The notes under the pieces: model-generated
What the model was told of the DNA's origin: nothing
The model's input: only the letters and a program-made list of their open reading frames with translations
Database searches by the model: none
In this document: positions 38,847 through 51,072 of the stretch, one piece after another
How the letters are laid out: the number at the start of each line of letters is the position of its first letter
Position numbering within the stretch: the first letter of the stretch is position 1
Translations under genes and position numbers: made by a program
Assembly: GCA_029721515.1 (NCBI GenBank)
Contig: CM056558.1
Span: forward strand, 11,377,240 to 11,441,239
DNA length: 64,000 nt
Source: Synanceia verrucosa
Lineage: Eukaryota; Chordata; Actinopteri; Perciformes; Synanceiidae
Reading direction: 5' to 3'

Positions 38847-39293
38847 CGGGTTTCCACCAAAAGTTTCCTGGCCTTTTTGACACAAAACTACTAAATGTTT
38901 CCTTCAGCCCACTGTTGTGTGCGTTTCCACCGCGCTCTAAAGACCTGCAAAGATTAGGCAAATTTGTCTGCTGTTGCATGAAAAGGCAGCATAGAGGGCA
39001 GCTGGTGGTCACAGCAGTAAACACACTCTGCTGCCTGCAATTCTGTGTGTCCACTGTTGGAGGTAATATTAATATAAAAGTAAGAAATGACAATCTCCAT
39101 CGTAAATCATCTGCCAAGTCTCTCATGTTATTATTCTGATGTTTGTTTAAGCAGCGTGTGAGTGTTTGACCAATCAACAACAATTAATTCCTGCAGTCTC
39201 TACCCCAAAACATTAAGAGAGTTCGACCCCAATCAAGGACTTTTTGGGGGGAAAAAAGACCTGGAGCTTATTAGGCTTTGTAGTTGAAACACA
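38847..39293. mobile_element. Possible Harbinger-like MITE remnant
   Basis: CGGGTTTCCACCAAAAG at the left, GCGTTTCCACCGCGC at about 38931 and TTTTTGGGGGG..AAAAAAGACCTGGAGCT near 39240-39270 resemble the palindromic fish repeats with GTTTCCACC ends. The right end (GTTGAAACACA) is a weak inverted match, so boundaries are tentative. Frames on both strands here are spurious. Confidence 0.35.
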
Positions 39294-39550
39294 GTGAGTC
39301 TCTCAAATTGTTCTTAGTTCCTTGAGTAACACATGTGCATAATACCTTCGTAGCAGCTAGTTTTGCATGCCCTCAAACAAAGCTAGTTAGGAGCTAGCTT
39401 TGCAAGGGTTGGGTTCAGTTGACCAATCTCAACAGTGGACCAACTGACCAATTAGAACAGACTGGGATCTCAAATACCATTTTCAAACTGAAATTAGCAG
39501 GTCGACGCTGGATTTTCCAACCCGGGTCGAACTGCCTCAGCTCAGCATGA

Positions 39551-39852
39551 GGGAGCTTTCACACTGGCAGCTGTCACAGGGCTGACCTCCCGCCAGTTTT
39601 TTCCTTCCTCCCATAAGTCATCACGTTGACAACATCATCATTACAGATGTATGTGTGCCGAAACACTGTGAGCTAAACAATGGACAGTATGGACACACTG
39701 TCACATTGCAGGCAAGCCGAGCAGATAAATTCCCGGGTCGATTGGAGGGTCATTTGACCTGGGTCAAAATGCTGCGACAACTCTTTCACAAAGCACGACA
39801 TGCAGCATGGACTCGGGTCACTTTGGAATTTTCGTACAGTGTGAAAGGGGCT
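39551..39852. mobile_element. MITE-like element with CTTTCACACTG ends
   Basis: The left end contains AGCTTTCACACTG and the right end CAGTGTGAAAGGGGCT, which are imperfect inverted repeats about 300 bp apart. Internal CCCGGGTCGA motifs occur near each half (39521 and 39733). There is no target duplication I can assign. Confidence 0.5.
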
Positions 39853-39984
39853 AAACAGAGAGTTAATAAAGGTGTTGTAGCACTGCTGGTATGATAATGT
39901 GATTTTGAACATTAAAGCATGTAAACAGACAAATTTATGCGCTTAAAAATAAGCGTAATAGGCCTTTCTCTCAGCAGACATTTT

Positions 39985-40520
39985 GATTGGTAGGAAAAGT
40001 GTTACATATAGAACTAACAATGGTTTCGATTAGGGCTCCAGTAGGTGCCATGCACAAAACTAGAACCCTGAAATCAAAGCAACTAAAATCATTGTTGATC
40101 TACACCTGTATAGTCCCTTCTGTAACGTATCAAAATGTCCCAGTACATTTACATGCACATCTAAGCCAAGCTATTGGCAATAACCAAGTTAAGGGTTTAA
40201 CTGGAGTTTCAGAGAAATCCAAGTGTACATATGCGGCAAGAGAAACGTTCATGTCCGAGACACTAGGTGGCGCTACATGCCCTTTCATGTTGGCATTCTT
40301 GCGGTTCTTCTGCTACTGTGTTGTTGTCATTCCGTTTTCGTGATCTCGTCATTATGGAAGGGGGAGTGCCCAGGCCAATTAATAGTGCGGCTAACCGTGG
40401 TTTGCATGTACATGCCAGAAAAGCTAGATTTAGAACCACATTATCTGGCACGAACAGTCCAATTATAAAAACTCCAGTTCGGTTTGACTACAGTCCGACT
40501 AAGGTATATATATGGCTTTT
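39985..40520. other. Probable old transposon remnant with a CTCF-like motif
   Basis: The stretch carries TTTACATGCACAT (about 40147) and GCATGTACATGC (about 40404), facing motifs like those of the repeat at the window's right edge. A strong CTCF-like core, CACTAGGTGGCGCTA, lies at 40261-40275. The overlapping frames (up to 118 codons) match nothing known. Confidence 0.35.
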
Positions 40521-43128
40521 CTTAGATCTAAAGTTAAACTGTAGGTCAGATTACTTTTGAAACATTTTTAAATGTCTTTCTGAAATGAGGAAAGCTTAGA
40601 ACAATGACATGGTTTGTATTATTCAAGAAGTCAAACTGTGCCTGCTTTGCACTGCAGGATGCCCAGAGCAAACTGAAATAACTGCAGTGATTTAAAATGT
40701 GTCTTCAGCCTGCAGCATGTTTCAGTTTCATGAAATACAGACTCATCCATCTCCTAAGTGTTTATCACTTTGAGTCATTGCTACACGAAGTTCAAATGAG
40801 AACTGTTTACCAGCATAATCTTTTCAGGCGCTTATCTTCTACCTTTTCTTTGGATCCTTTTTTAAAATGCCTGAACGTAACACAAATGCTGTTTAGGCAT
40901 AGGTAATAGAGTACACTGTGAGTCCTCATAGTTGTCTTTATGATGGTGATTCATTGACTGAGTTTTTTGGTTCAATAGTGTGTTCGCAGAAGTGCTTTCT
41001 GACAATGATACTGAATAAATTTGGAGTTTGCCTGCTAGACATTATTCAGTTTGTTTAACAGGTAGCCTAATCACGCGGCCAACTGCTAAATGTTTGATCT
41101 GCTCTTTGTCTAGTTGGATTTAGACTGTGACATCTAACAGTATCTGGGTGTGCAGTGGACTCAGTTTTGATGTGAATGCATTACACAGAGCTCATTCACA
41201 TATTTCTAAGAGCGAATCGCCTGGGGTAGAAAAATGCTCACCCATTATTCCTCAGCAAAGGCCACCCCTTATCCTTTCAGAATTCCAGTCTCCATATTTT
41301 ATTCAACCACTAATTTGTGAGACCCATTCATTTTTATTCACCCCATATTGAATTCATTCAGTCAATGTCAATTCTTGAAAAAAAAAATCAATACTGTGAA
41401 TTAATCCAGAGATTAACCGTGTAGAGCTTTGAATGATTATCTGTACATGAATTAGTTCACGTGGAAACATTAGTGTTTGCTCAAATTTGAGGGTTAGAGG
41501 TGAGGGAAAAGATGCTCACTTTTTCCTAGTTACATATTGTGGGAGGCTTTGACTCAGCTGCTTCCACACATGTGAAACAAGACAAAACCATTCAACCGAA
41601 GCCATTCAAGCACGGGTCACTTGATTTGTTTGCACTGGCAGGGAGTAGGACAGGTGCACTTTGAATGGACCCAAAGCTGGAGAGGAGAAGGTGATGCTGT
41701 ACAGGGTTTGTCGTGATAAATGTGGTAACAACAGACAGTTGTTCTCTGTGTCTGTGATGTGAGGTGTTGGTTTCAGCAGTGGGTCTGCGTGGATTATAAC
41801 TGGTAGGCCTCAGATGTGTCCCTCCGGCTGTAGTCGACAGGATTATTTTAGGGATTAAAATCCTGGTGCTCTGTACCTTGGTTGCACAGCACTACAGTAT
41901 GTCCTCATTCTCGCTCAACACTCCACCCCTAAAATTCCCAAACTCCAGCAACCATGCACTAAACTGCATGCTCAATGGACAAAGGAGCACCATCGTTGCA
42001 GCCCAAAAAAAAAAAAAAAATCAGGAGTGAATTTGACATTTGTGGAAGAGAAATGAACACAGCATATCCTTAAAATTTAGAAGCTTCTCAAACAGCTAGT
42101 ATCCTGTTAATCACTTTTTTACATTTCAAGAGTACAAAATCTACTCATTAATCATGCGAGTGCAACAGCAATGGAAACAGGTTGTGCTGCACAGTGTGTG
42201 ACGGCGTCTCCAAGCTCACCTGCTATTTTGGTTCATGTATGTACAGCAGTGCAGTACAGTGAGTGCAAAAGACCTGGATGAAGGGGAATATAAATCTGTC
42301 ATATCACTGTTCTCATTGCTGAATGATTAAGCGTGATTAATCAACATCTGAGAAATCAAGCTGTTCTCTGTGTGGTGGACAGTACAGTATTTGTCTGTGT
42401 AACCACACTGCACTCTGGTGCAGCAATATCTTAAATCAGAGGCTGCAGATTTATCAACATATCCGTTGCCTTCAGATGGCTGCAGGAATTTAATGAACTG
42501 AAGGAGAAGCTCTTCAGACGTTACAAAGCAGCTGTGAACAGCAGATATCTTGAAAGTATTTACTTTGCTCTTGCTGATAAAATCTCCAAAGTGTCAGATT
42601 GAGGTTAAAGACACATTTTCCACCAAAACACTAACAAGTCCAGTCTCTCATCACATCTGTGCACCAAAATATCACGGTTAGATTAATCCCAAACTGTCAG
42701 AGCTCTTGCACTGGTTGTTGCACTGGCATGAAATTGTATTTTTGGCTCCATACTGAGATAAGGGCTGTTTTGCAATTCACTTTATAGTTGTATTATGATT
42801 TTGGTAATTTCCAGGTTAATGTCTGGTAATAAACTGATACTTCATTTTTCAATTGTTCAACAGAAATTTAACTTGCAGCATTAATTGCTTAATTGCCTTT
42901 CTAAGCGAAATGCTTCTTAAATGTGAAGATGAACTTCCTAGTCATCTGTGACCTGTCTGTGTTTTTTTGGCTCTTTTTGGCTTTGGGTCAAAACAAGTCA
43001 TTTGAATGTGTCGACTTGGGCTTTTCGTCATTGTGATGAGCTAATGACAGATTGATTTATCAAAAAAGCATGTGGCAGATTCATTGATAATGAGAAATGT
43101 GTTAGATTTGTTGCTACTAGGCTTGTAA
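40521..43128 (+). other. negr1 intron 1, no supported gene
   Basis: Contains a 16-A run at 42005-42020 and a short but protein-like open frame at 42435-42602 (see findings). No repeat was recognised. Confidence 0.4.
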
Positions 43129-43170
43129 CGGTACACAACATTTTCGGTTTTGAAAGCCATGTGGTTTGCT
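43129..43170 (+). mobile_element. Fragment of a hAT-like repeat end
   Basis: TAGGCTTGTAACGGTACACAACATTTTCGGTTTT resembles the left end of a common fish hAT-type repeat (GTAACGGTACAC, then GGTTTTCGGTT). No right end is seen before the Harbinger-like element at 43554. Confidence 0.4.
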
Positions 43171-43553
43171 ATGGGAAGAAAGAAAAACCTTGAAAATGGC
43201 TTTCATTCATATATTATGAACTCTTGAACTTTTTTCCCAGTTATTTTAGACAATAGAATATAGAAAAATAGAGAGAATATAGTCATGCTGCTCTAAATCA
43301 AATCAAATAAAAATAAATAGAATATTACTTCAACTAAATATATTTTAGACATTAGTATTACTTCTTCTTCAATTTGTCCCTTCCATGTTGAGGTCATAAA
43401 AGACTTTTAGGTTTATCCCTTCATTTCTGAATTTATTTACAATTATATATAAAAATTAAAAATTATAATTTGTGTTTTCACTTCCAAACCACTGCTTAAT
43501 TAATTGGAGACTGTTAATTTGTCTGTAGTACATGTACGGTAGAGTAAATATAA

Positions 43554-44072
43554 TGGCGCTTTTCCACTACACAGTAATGACACAGTATGGCACGGCACGG
43601 CACGGGTCAGTTTTGTTGCTTTTCCATTACAACTGAGTATCTCATAGTACCTCCTCGGCGTGGAGGGGTTGTCATAGGGCAACAGGAAACTGCATTTACA
43701 TGCGACAGAATATTTGGAAGAAGAAGAAGAAGAACAACACTACTATGGAGAACACCGAAGCGATCATGTAAGCAATCAAAAGTGATGTCATTTTCTCGTA
43801 TAGCAATAGCAAAGCAGGTGCTGGTTTTAAAAATGGCAGAGTCGATGTGTTTGGAATTACAGTCTAGTTGGACACTTCCAATGATGACACTCATTGGCCA
43901 ATCAGTGGAAGGCAGTCGGACGACGTCACGTTTAGTATCGCTTCGGCTCGCTTGGAACCAGTGCTGAGGAGGTACGGAAAAAGTACTTAGTACCAGGTGC
44001 CAGGTACTATGGAAAAGTGCCACCACCGTGTAGAGCTGTGTCGTACCGTACCGCACCTGTGGAAAAGCATCA
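43554..44072. mobile_element. PIF/Harbinger-like palindromic MITE
   Basis: TGGCGCTTTTCCAC at the left and GTGGAAAAGCATCA at the right are inverted repeats, flanked by TAA on both sides (43551-43553 and 44073-44075), the 3-bp duplication of PIF/Harbinger elements. Longer arms are partly palindromic (GGCACGGCACGG at the left; GTACCGTACCGCACC at the right). The frames of 126 and 149 codons inside, one on each strand, arise from this structure and encode no known domain. Confidence 0.82.
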
Positions 44073-44075
44073 TAA

Positions 44076-44203
44076 ATTTAGGTATGATGCAAATTAGCAA
44101 CAACAGGCACTAATGGTAATTGGGAATACTGACATGAACTCAGCTGCAATTTGTATTGAAGTGGTATGATGCAAATTCCTGACAATCGGCGTCAAGGGGT
44201 TAA
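44076..44203 (-). mobile_element. Fragment of a second TTAA-ended repeat family
   Basis: On the minus strand it begins TTAACCCCTTGACGCCGA, a TTAA-type end different from the 45633 family. A 15-bp direct repeat, GGTATGATGCAAATT, occurs at 44081-44095 and 44163-44177. The other end is not seen; the Harbinger-like element may have inserted into it. Confidence 0.5.
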
Positions 44204-45632
44204 GGCAAAGCAGGATGTGTAGCGTGAATGAATGAGCTGCTATTCTCTATAAGTAACATGTACGCTGCTGAGTCACTCCTGAGTGCACTCCTTCAATATG
44301 TCCGTGTGGAACTCGCAGCGATTTAAAGTTCCACAATGATTAATGTCTTTCGTTCTTTTTTTCTCGACATACTGTGCCATTTCAGTAGATCTGTGTGCCG
44401 AACCAAACAGGTGCTTAGCAAATCTAGTTAATACATATTACCGTTTGAAGATGAAGCACTCTCTCTTAGTTCCATCATTCATTTCATTCTTTACTAAAGC
44501 AAAAGTACCCAAGCAGTCTTAAAAAATCCTTCACAGGTGAAAAGACCTGGGATTTTCACACTCTGATCACACCTAGCTACCTTTCACTAGCGCTTCATCA
44601 TCCAGTCAGTCAGTGTGAAATGCATTTTCTCATTTGAGGATTCAGTGGACAGTTGAGCTTTGTCGAGGGCACTGAGTCGTTGTAAAGGTTGTAGAGCTTA
44701 CAGTGCAGGTACAGCCAGCACAACTTCTCTCTCTCTTTATATGTGAAAGTGCTAAAATGGAATGAATGACTTCACGATTAAGGGCTTCTCTTACATTTTT
44801 ATGGCTGTATCCCAGTCGCTCATTATACTCTTCAAAACACTTATTTCATTCAAGTTGGTTAAGTGGGTGCCACTTTTAAGAGAAACACAATAGCATTGTC
44901 TTTAAGCAGATCGGTTCCATTACAAAGATAGCATGAGCCACTTATTTTCTGACATACTTCAGTTCAACACTGACTTTCCAGGTGGCCTTCTCAGCAGCTG
45001 AAGCTTGATTTACACTTCAGCGATTAAGTGTCATTCAACATGTCGCAGGACAGAAATGAGACAGGGCTGACTGTTTTCATGGATTTGAGTGTTGCTTTTT
45101 TTACGATCACAGATGTGATCATCTGTGTCAGACAAGCTGTGATTGGAAATGGGGTTTTACAGAGATGATTTTGTACCAGCCATCTTGTGTTATCCTCCCC
45201 TCCCTTATTAGAAACATGTCCTCTCTTTCAAATTATGCAATGCTTCAGCTTAGCTGTTATTTCTATTCCACAAATCTTGACAGGACTTGGCCTTTGGTTG
45301 CCATAGTGACACTACACCCATGCTGTTATTATGTGACAAAGAAGGAATTGGTCTTTAGGATGCATAATATGCCAATTAAATGCATCTATGAAAGTTTTTT
45401 TTTTGTTCATTAGTGACCAAATGATATGCATAAGTTGCATTGATCAATATTGTTATTAAAAAGTGACTTATTAATGTAATGTAATGTGAATTTGGTCATT
45501 TGTAGTGAATATTATCACCAGGCTCTGTAGTTCTCAGCATTATAAAGCATTATCTTTCAGCTCATTGCTTTTGGTTTTTGGGCCCACATCTTTATTGTTT
45601 TTAGTGTCAGCACTTTATCAATCCTTTGGCTT
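44204..45632 (+). other. negr1 intron 1, no gene seen
   Basis: Ordinary AT-rich intron with no recognised feature. Confidence 0.5.
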
Positions 45633-46131
45633 TTAACTCTTTGAGTCATTTTAATTTTTTTTTTTTTTAAATTGAAAGTGCATTGTGCCAACATTTTTCA
45701 GTCATATTTCTAGACCCACACAATATTTTGAACTATGTCTCAGAAAACACTGAGTAGCTCAAACGAAAAAAGAGATGCACTATTTCAGCATGAAAAAAAT
45801 AGTTTCTTTTTACCTTGTTCCGTTCTTGTTTTATCTGGAGGAGAGTAGAGGCCACTTTCACCAAAAACGCCACTTTTTGTCCAGAATCTGTTTTACTCTC
45901 TAATTACGTTCGTCTCCACTTCCTGCTTTGATCTCCGTGGTGTATATTAACTATTTGTGCCCCGACTACAAATCACAGAAATTGAAATTACTCACATGCT
46001 GTGGGAGACGGTGATCAGCAATCAGCTGTAAAAAAAAAAAAAAAACACTTTGACAGCGTAACTCATCAATGGCACTCAAGCGTTGTATTTTCATTTACGG
46101 CGTAACTCGTCAATGGCACTCAAAGAGTTAA
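45633..46131 (+). mobile_element. TTAA-ended palindromic family, copy 1 (complete)
   Basis: It starts TTAACTCTTTGAGT and ends TGGCACTCAAAGAGTTAA. It aligns along its length with 61622-62095 (blocks CATATTTCTAGAC, TAGCTCAAA, GGAGAGTAGA, CACTTTCACCAAAA, CTACAAATCACAGAA, CGTGATCAGC-like) and in reverse with 33225-33597. TCAATGGCACTCAA occurs twice near the right end. There is no coding capacity. TTAA ends suggest piggyBac-type mobilisation, which is inference. Confidence 0.88.
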
Positions 46132-47990
46132 GATGATAATTCTGCTTCATGTCTGCTGGATTTTTACCTCAACAACTTTAGGATAGCTGTTACTACTGCT
46201 TTATTCTAAAAATAATAATACATCCCATCAAATGTATTTATTGAAGATAATAATGCAGCTGTAAATCTGCCTGCATGGGTCTTCATGGCTGTTACAACAT
46301 GCTGTTTATTATACAGCTGTTATATAACAACAAATCTCAGACTGCAGCGGGACTCATCCAGAAATGATTCATTTCTACTGCCAGATATAGAGAAAGAAAC
46401 TGCTGAATATAAACTTGTAGGCTGTGAAACATTAAAATATGTTTGCAAGAGTAGATCTGTGGAATTAATGCCGGGAAGATTATTTACAGTTGCAGAATCT
46501 AGTAAACAATTTTACGAGGCAAATAATAATCTGGGTCAGAATAATGGCCTAGCATTAAGGCATCCGGTCAGAGAGCTCGCATGAGTCTGGCTAAACGGAT
46601 TAGATTGGCCGCTCTTACCAGCTGCCATACTGTAGCAACACTGCCATACTGCTCAAACTCGAGCACATCACTTGCACTGGGGTTTGAATTGAACGCTGTT
46701 ATTTGTGAGCCAAAATACAAAAAAAAGAAGCTTGTAATGAGCTTGATTCGTCTGCAGTCACTTGTCAGAAGCAGGGATAAATGGAAGTATCAATTAGTGC
46801 ATGTTTTAGATGTCAAAGCTGCTTCTAAGTAAATGCTCTGAGGTCTGTGGAATAATTACCTCAGCTTTGTATAAACCATGGGAAGTCTGTATCCTGGTGA
46901 GCTCCCAGAGAGAAGGGGCTTGATGAAAGCACAGCCCATCTTAGGTGTTGCCTGTATGCCTGAACAAGGGAAATGTGGTGCTGATTTTGACTGACTTCGC
47001 TCTGGTTTTCACTTTATAGTCAAGGTTTTACATGATGTAGCATTTTTATTGCCTGTGGTTAACAGTATATTCCAAAAACAGTGTGGAATGACAAATAATA
47101 ATAAAAAATACTAAAATATAACACAATAAAAGAAGTCTTCCACACTAAAATCCTTGGCATTAAGCAGTGTCTGTTTTACCTTATATTTATTTGTAAAGAT
47201 GACAAGCAAGTAAACAGTTCTGCAAAATTGTCTTGATGGTGAAACACCTCTCCATCTCGTAAAAACAAACTGGATGAGGAAGTAAATAAGGGGAAATAAT
47301 GAGTTTTATAATAATCTGCGGGGAACATATTCAAGTAAACAAGTTTTGAATATCCTGTGTTTGGTAATTGCAGACACATGGATTCGACGGAACTGATATG
47401 AGGGAGTTTGTGTTGATGATGAAACACTGACACTCAAAAAAACAATAAAGTTGCAGGCCCTAAAACCAAAGCAATGAACTGAAAGATGCTAAAACTTTCT
47501 ATAATGCTGAGGAGAACTACAGAGTCTGATGATAATATCCTGAGTTTGTTAAAACAAATGTCCAAATTCACATTACATGAACTCTTAAGCCATTATTAAA
47601 AGCATTAATGATCAATGCATATTTCTGCATATCATTTGGCAACTTTTGATACACATATATATATGCATAACAAAATACATAAATACATAATACATATTAA
47701 TATTAACAAAATACAAAGTAAGAAATCTAAACTATCAAAAGATATCTAATCTAAAAGGTAACAACAAAAAGTGCTCGTAAGATGGAGAAACTAAACTCAT
47801 CATACAAATTTTACTGGCATTACTGCATACAAGTACAAGGGAAAGACATGGTGTTTTCACAGACCTAGTATCCAAATATCGACAGTTACATGCCCCTACT
47901 TGCAAAAACAAACAACAGAACAAAAGATTAATTTAAACAGAACTATGCAGACAGTCTTTGACATAATGTGACTGCTGATAATGTAAATAG
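46132..47990 (+). other. negr1 intron 1, no gene seen
   Basis: The two frames at 46285-46584 and 46581-46832 are open but resemble no known protein and lack a gene context. The rest is AT-rich intron. Confidence 0.45.
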
Positions 47991-48083
47991 CATGCAAACT
48001 CCACACAGAATCAGGCCATGAATCAAACCCGGTACTTTCATCCTGTGAGGCGACAGTGCTAACCACTGCACCACCGTGTTGCC
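47991..48083 (-). mobile_element. V-SINE-like repeat, head fragment, reverse orientation
   Basis: On the minus strand it reads GGTGGTGCAGTGGTTAGCAC (tRNA-like box A region), a GGGTTTGATTC box B-like sequence, then TGTGGAGTTTGCATG. It matches the first part of the plus-strand copy at 60448-60650. Confidence 0.75.
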
Positions 48084-48085
48084 TG

Positions 48086-51072
48086 CAAATAATATATAAT
48101 AAATAGGTATAATAAAAGGTTCAATTTCTTAACAAAGTACCAAACAAAGCAGGAAACTTGGCAAGGTAAGGTCATTCATTGGTTTGCATGGACAGAAAGG
48201 GTTCACTGCTGGTAAAAGTCAGGCAGACAATCACAAGACACAAAATTGATATGAAACTAGTTGGACCAGCATTATTACAAAATAAAAGAGGAAATGACAA
48301 GACCACATGAGAATGAGACAAAAATGGCAACATGACAAACAGTATATAGCGGCAAGAAAGGAATCAGTAACACATCAGACAATGTGCTAATGTAAAAATG
48401 GCCTGTTTTGACACGGCTTTGTGAGGAGGTGTAGATGCAGCCTTCAATATGACTCTGGTGTGAGATTACAAAGACGGTGAGACAACAGTAATAATGTGGG
48501 GAGGGAAAGTGCAAAACAAACCACAAAAACAGGAAAAGGCAGTTCATCAAGATGACGGAAAATGTCAAGATCCATACATTACTTATGATGATGATGCTCT
48601 CCTTCTGCCATACATCTGACACTTTGGCTTTGTTCATCCCAAATCTATCACTGAAAGATGGTTTGTAGTTTAGTTTGCTTCTTCACAGACAGTAGCAGAT
48701 GTGCATACTGCATCAGTATATATGTATATAATCATTCTACTACCCATACAGCTGACTGCAGTTTCCTTTCAAGAGTCATCTTCCAAGTTCACATGTAGTG
48801 AATATTTGATTCTAAAAGCACATTTTGATGAGAAAACAGCGAAGTTAATAACAGATTCACTGGAGAAAACACTTTTTTTTGGCTACCCTCTTTTACAATG
48901 ATATAATGATGAAGGGCCAGCAAGCTGGTGACATGTTGTTCACAGGTGCATTAATGTTCAGGCCTTAAGCTGGCGCTCTCAGCGGTCCAACAAAAGTGTG
49001 TGTTAAATTATTAGTCACTGAAGGCCTGTGATGGTTGAGGTAGGTAGCAAGTCTTGCTACGCTTTAAAGCTTCTCTCAAGTTTCTCTCAAGGACAAAAAA
49101 TGCATCCAAGTTAAGTTTCAAAAAAAAGTGAGAGCTAAATTTGCACTTTTTTGGAGAACTAAAAGCAGAAAAGGAGTGAAGCCTTGCCTTGAGGCTTCAT
49201 CAGTAAATATTGCCTAAGGGCTAGGAACACTATAGCTTAGGTGGTCACTGGGCTGACTAACTGACTAACTGTGTGGACTTTCCAAAGAACCTGGACTTCT
49301 TTCTTGTGTTGTTTTTAATCATTATCTATTGCCCATTTTTTAACACTTATTTGTCACAATACCTCAAGGACAGTGCCTTCTCTAAGGACAGACCAGCCTG
49401 GGCTGGACTATTGTCCTCTACCAGCTTTCCTGACAGACATTTTCTTGGAATAGCCTGTAAAGAGCTTTGTGGTTAGTGCCAAACTGATTTCCTCGGTGGC
49501 TTTGCTTCTGGTGCTGGCCGTCGCCATGGCATGTTGACAACAGCTAAAGAGACAGACTTGATTGCCTCTTTTCCTACTCATTATTACATTATTTGTCACA
49601 GAATATGATGTGGTTTCTTTTGTCCAAACAGTACTGGAATGATGAGACAATGCTAACACCAGCCTCGTCCTTTTTCTCTGCAATTTGCTGTCAAAAGTAA
49701 ATTGCATTGAGCTTGGTAATGGTCACACAGGAATCTGTGTCTGGTTCCAGAATATAGCTGATTCAGAGCAAGTGATGTTTGGTTGTCTGTGGTGGGACTG
49801 GAGGAGGCCTTTACTTTCCATTTAAAACATGTGCAGATACAGCCAAGGGTTGAAATTGTGAAGTTTAAAAAAAAAAAAATGTACTATGTATTTGCAGTCC
49901 ACAGGATCCTATACCATAATTTGTTTGGTAGCACCTTTGGCTTGGTGTACCCTCTCTTTTGTCGAGCCTTTACACTATATAAGTAGTTTTCTGTGGTCAC
50001 TGTTCTCACAGTTCATGATACCTTTTAACACTTTTAAATGTCTAAACCACAGGTCATAGGTGTTTATATTCTGTAACTTAACTTAAGAACCAGGTTTTTC
50101 AGAGCTCTGAAGGGTGAACATCCCCATTACAATGACACGGTACTATAGTGAAAGTGAAGCTAAGTTGTTTGTTACATAATATTTACTGGGGTCAGAAGTG
50201 AGATAGAAGAGAATACTATTTTGGGGACTAGAACCATCTCCTTTCTACGAGCCTCAGTTACCTCTTACTCCTTACTCAGTCAGTCAGTGAGAGAAACAGA
50301 TCTCAACTAGCTGCTAGGAAATTATTTTTTTTTTCTCTCTCTTGTGGCAGGTTGTGTCAGAATGAAAACCCTGCTGCCATTGCATCTTTACATGTGGTGC
50401 ATTCCGTTGCAGCCATCCCAGTTCCATCGTAATGGAGACGGCAACACAAGCCATCAAACTTTTGGACATTATTTATACATTATATTTTGTACTTCAAATG
50501 TCACAATGTCAACATCAAATACCTTTCAGCCATAGCCCATGACAACAAGTCTGCGCATATTTTGGCCTATAAACAAATTAATCCTAAAAAATTAATCATA
50601 GCAGCCTATGCTATGATAGCTGCACAAACAAAAAACAAACAGCACTATCCATCTGAAATAACTATAATTAATTTAATGAATAATAAATAATATGGGATTA
50701 CTGTTTCATATGTTATTTGCTATTTGTGATTTTTGGGGTAATGTATATCCTACGTATATAAATGAAATACTGATTTGGACTTTGATTATTATGGTAATGG
50801 TCAAAGCATTCACCTACTATTTGATACTTCCTTTTTGTTGGTGTTCTGGTCTTATAAAAATCTCAATATCAGACAAACATTTTCAAAATGTCCGTATATT
50901 CAGAACTTATTTTTTCAGAGAAGAATGTGCAAAGAACTTAACTTGCCTGCCAGAGACAGAGACATTATTTCTTAGCAAGAGAGATAATGGGGATATATCG
51001 AATGGATGACTTTGCATTTGTCCAAATTATGAATTTCTCCAGATCTAACAAAAGTGTTTCTTCTCACTGTAG
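48086..51072 (+). other. Last part of negr1 intron 1
   Basis: No further exon was recognised. A 120-codon hydrophobic frame on the minus strand (48275-48637) matches no known protein. The last 30 bp form the pyrimidine-rich acceptor of exon 2. Confidence 0.5.

Noticed and set aside
43607..44056. 149-codon frame on the minus strand (and 126-codon frame on plus)
   Set aside because: Both lie wholly inside the palindromic Harbinger-like element, overlap each other on opposite strands, and show no known domain.
46285..46832. Two adjoining frames of 99 and 83 codons
   Set aside because: No recognisable domain, no splice-site or promoter context, and different frames; treated as chance in intron 1.
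48275..48637. 120-codon hydrophobic minus-strand frame
   Set aside because: Hydrophobicity follows from the T-rich strand composition; no membrane-protein family is recognisable and no start context supports it.
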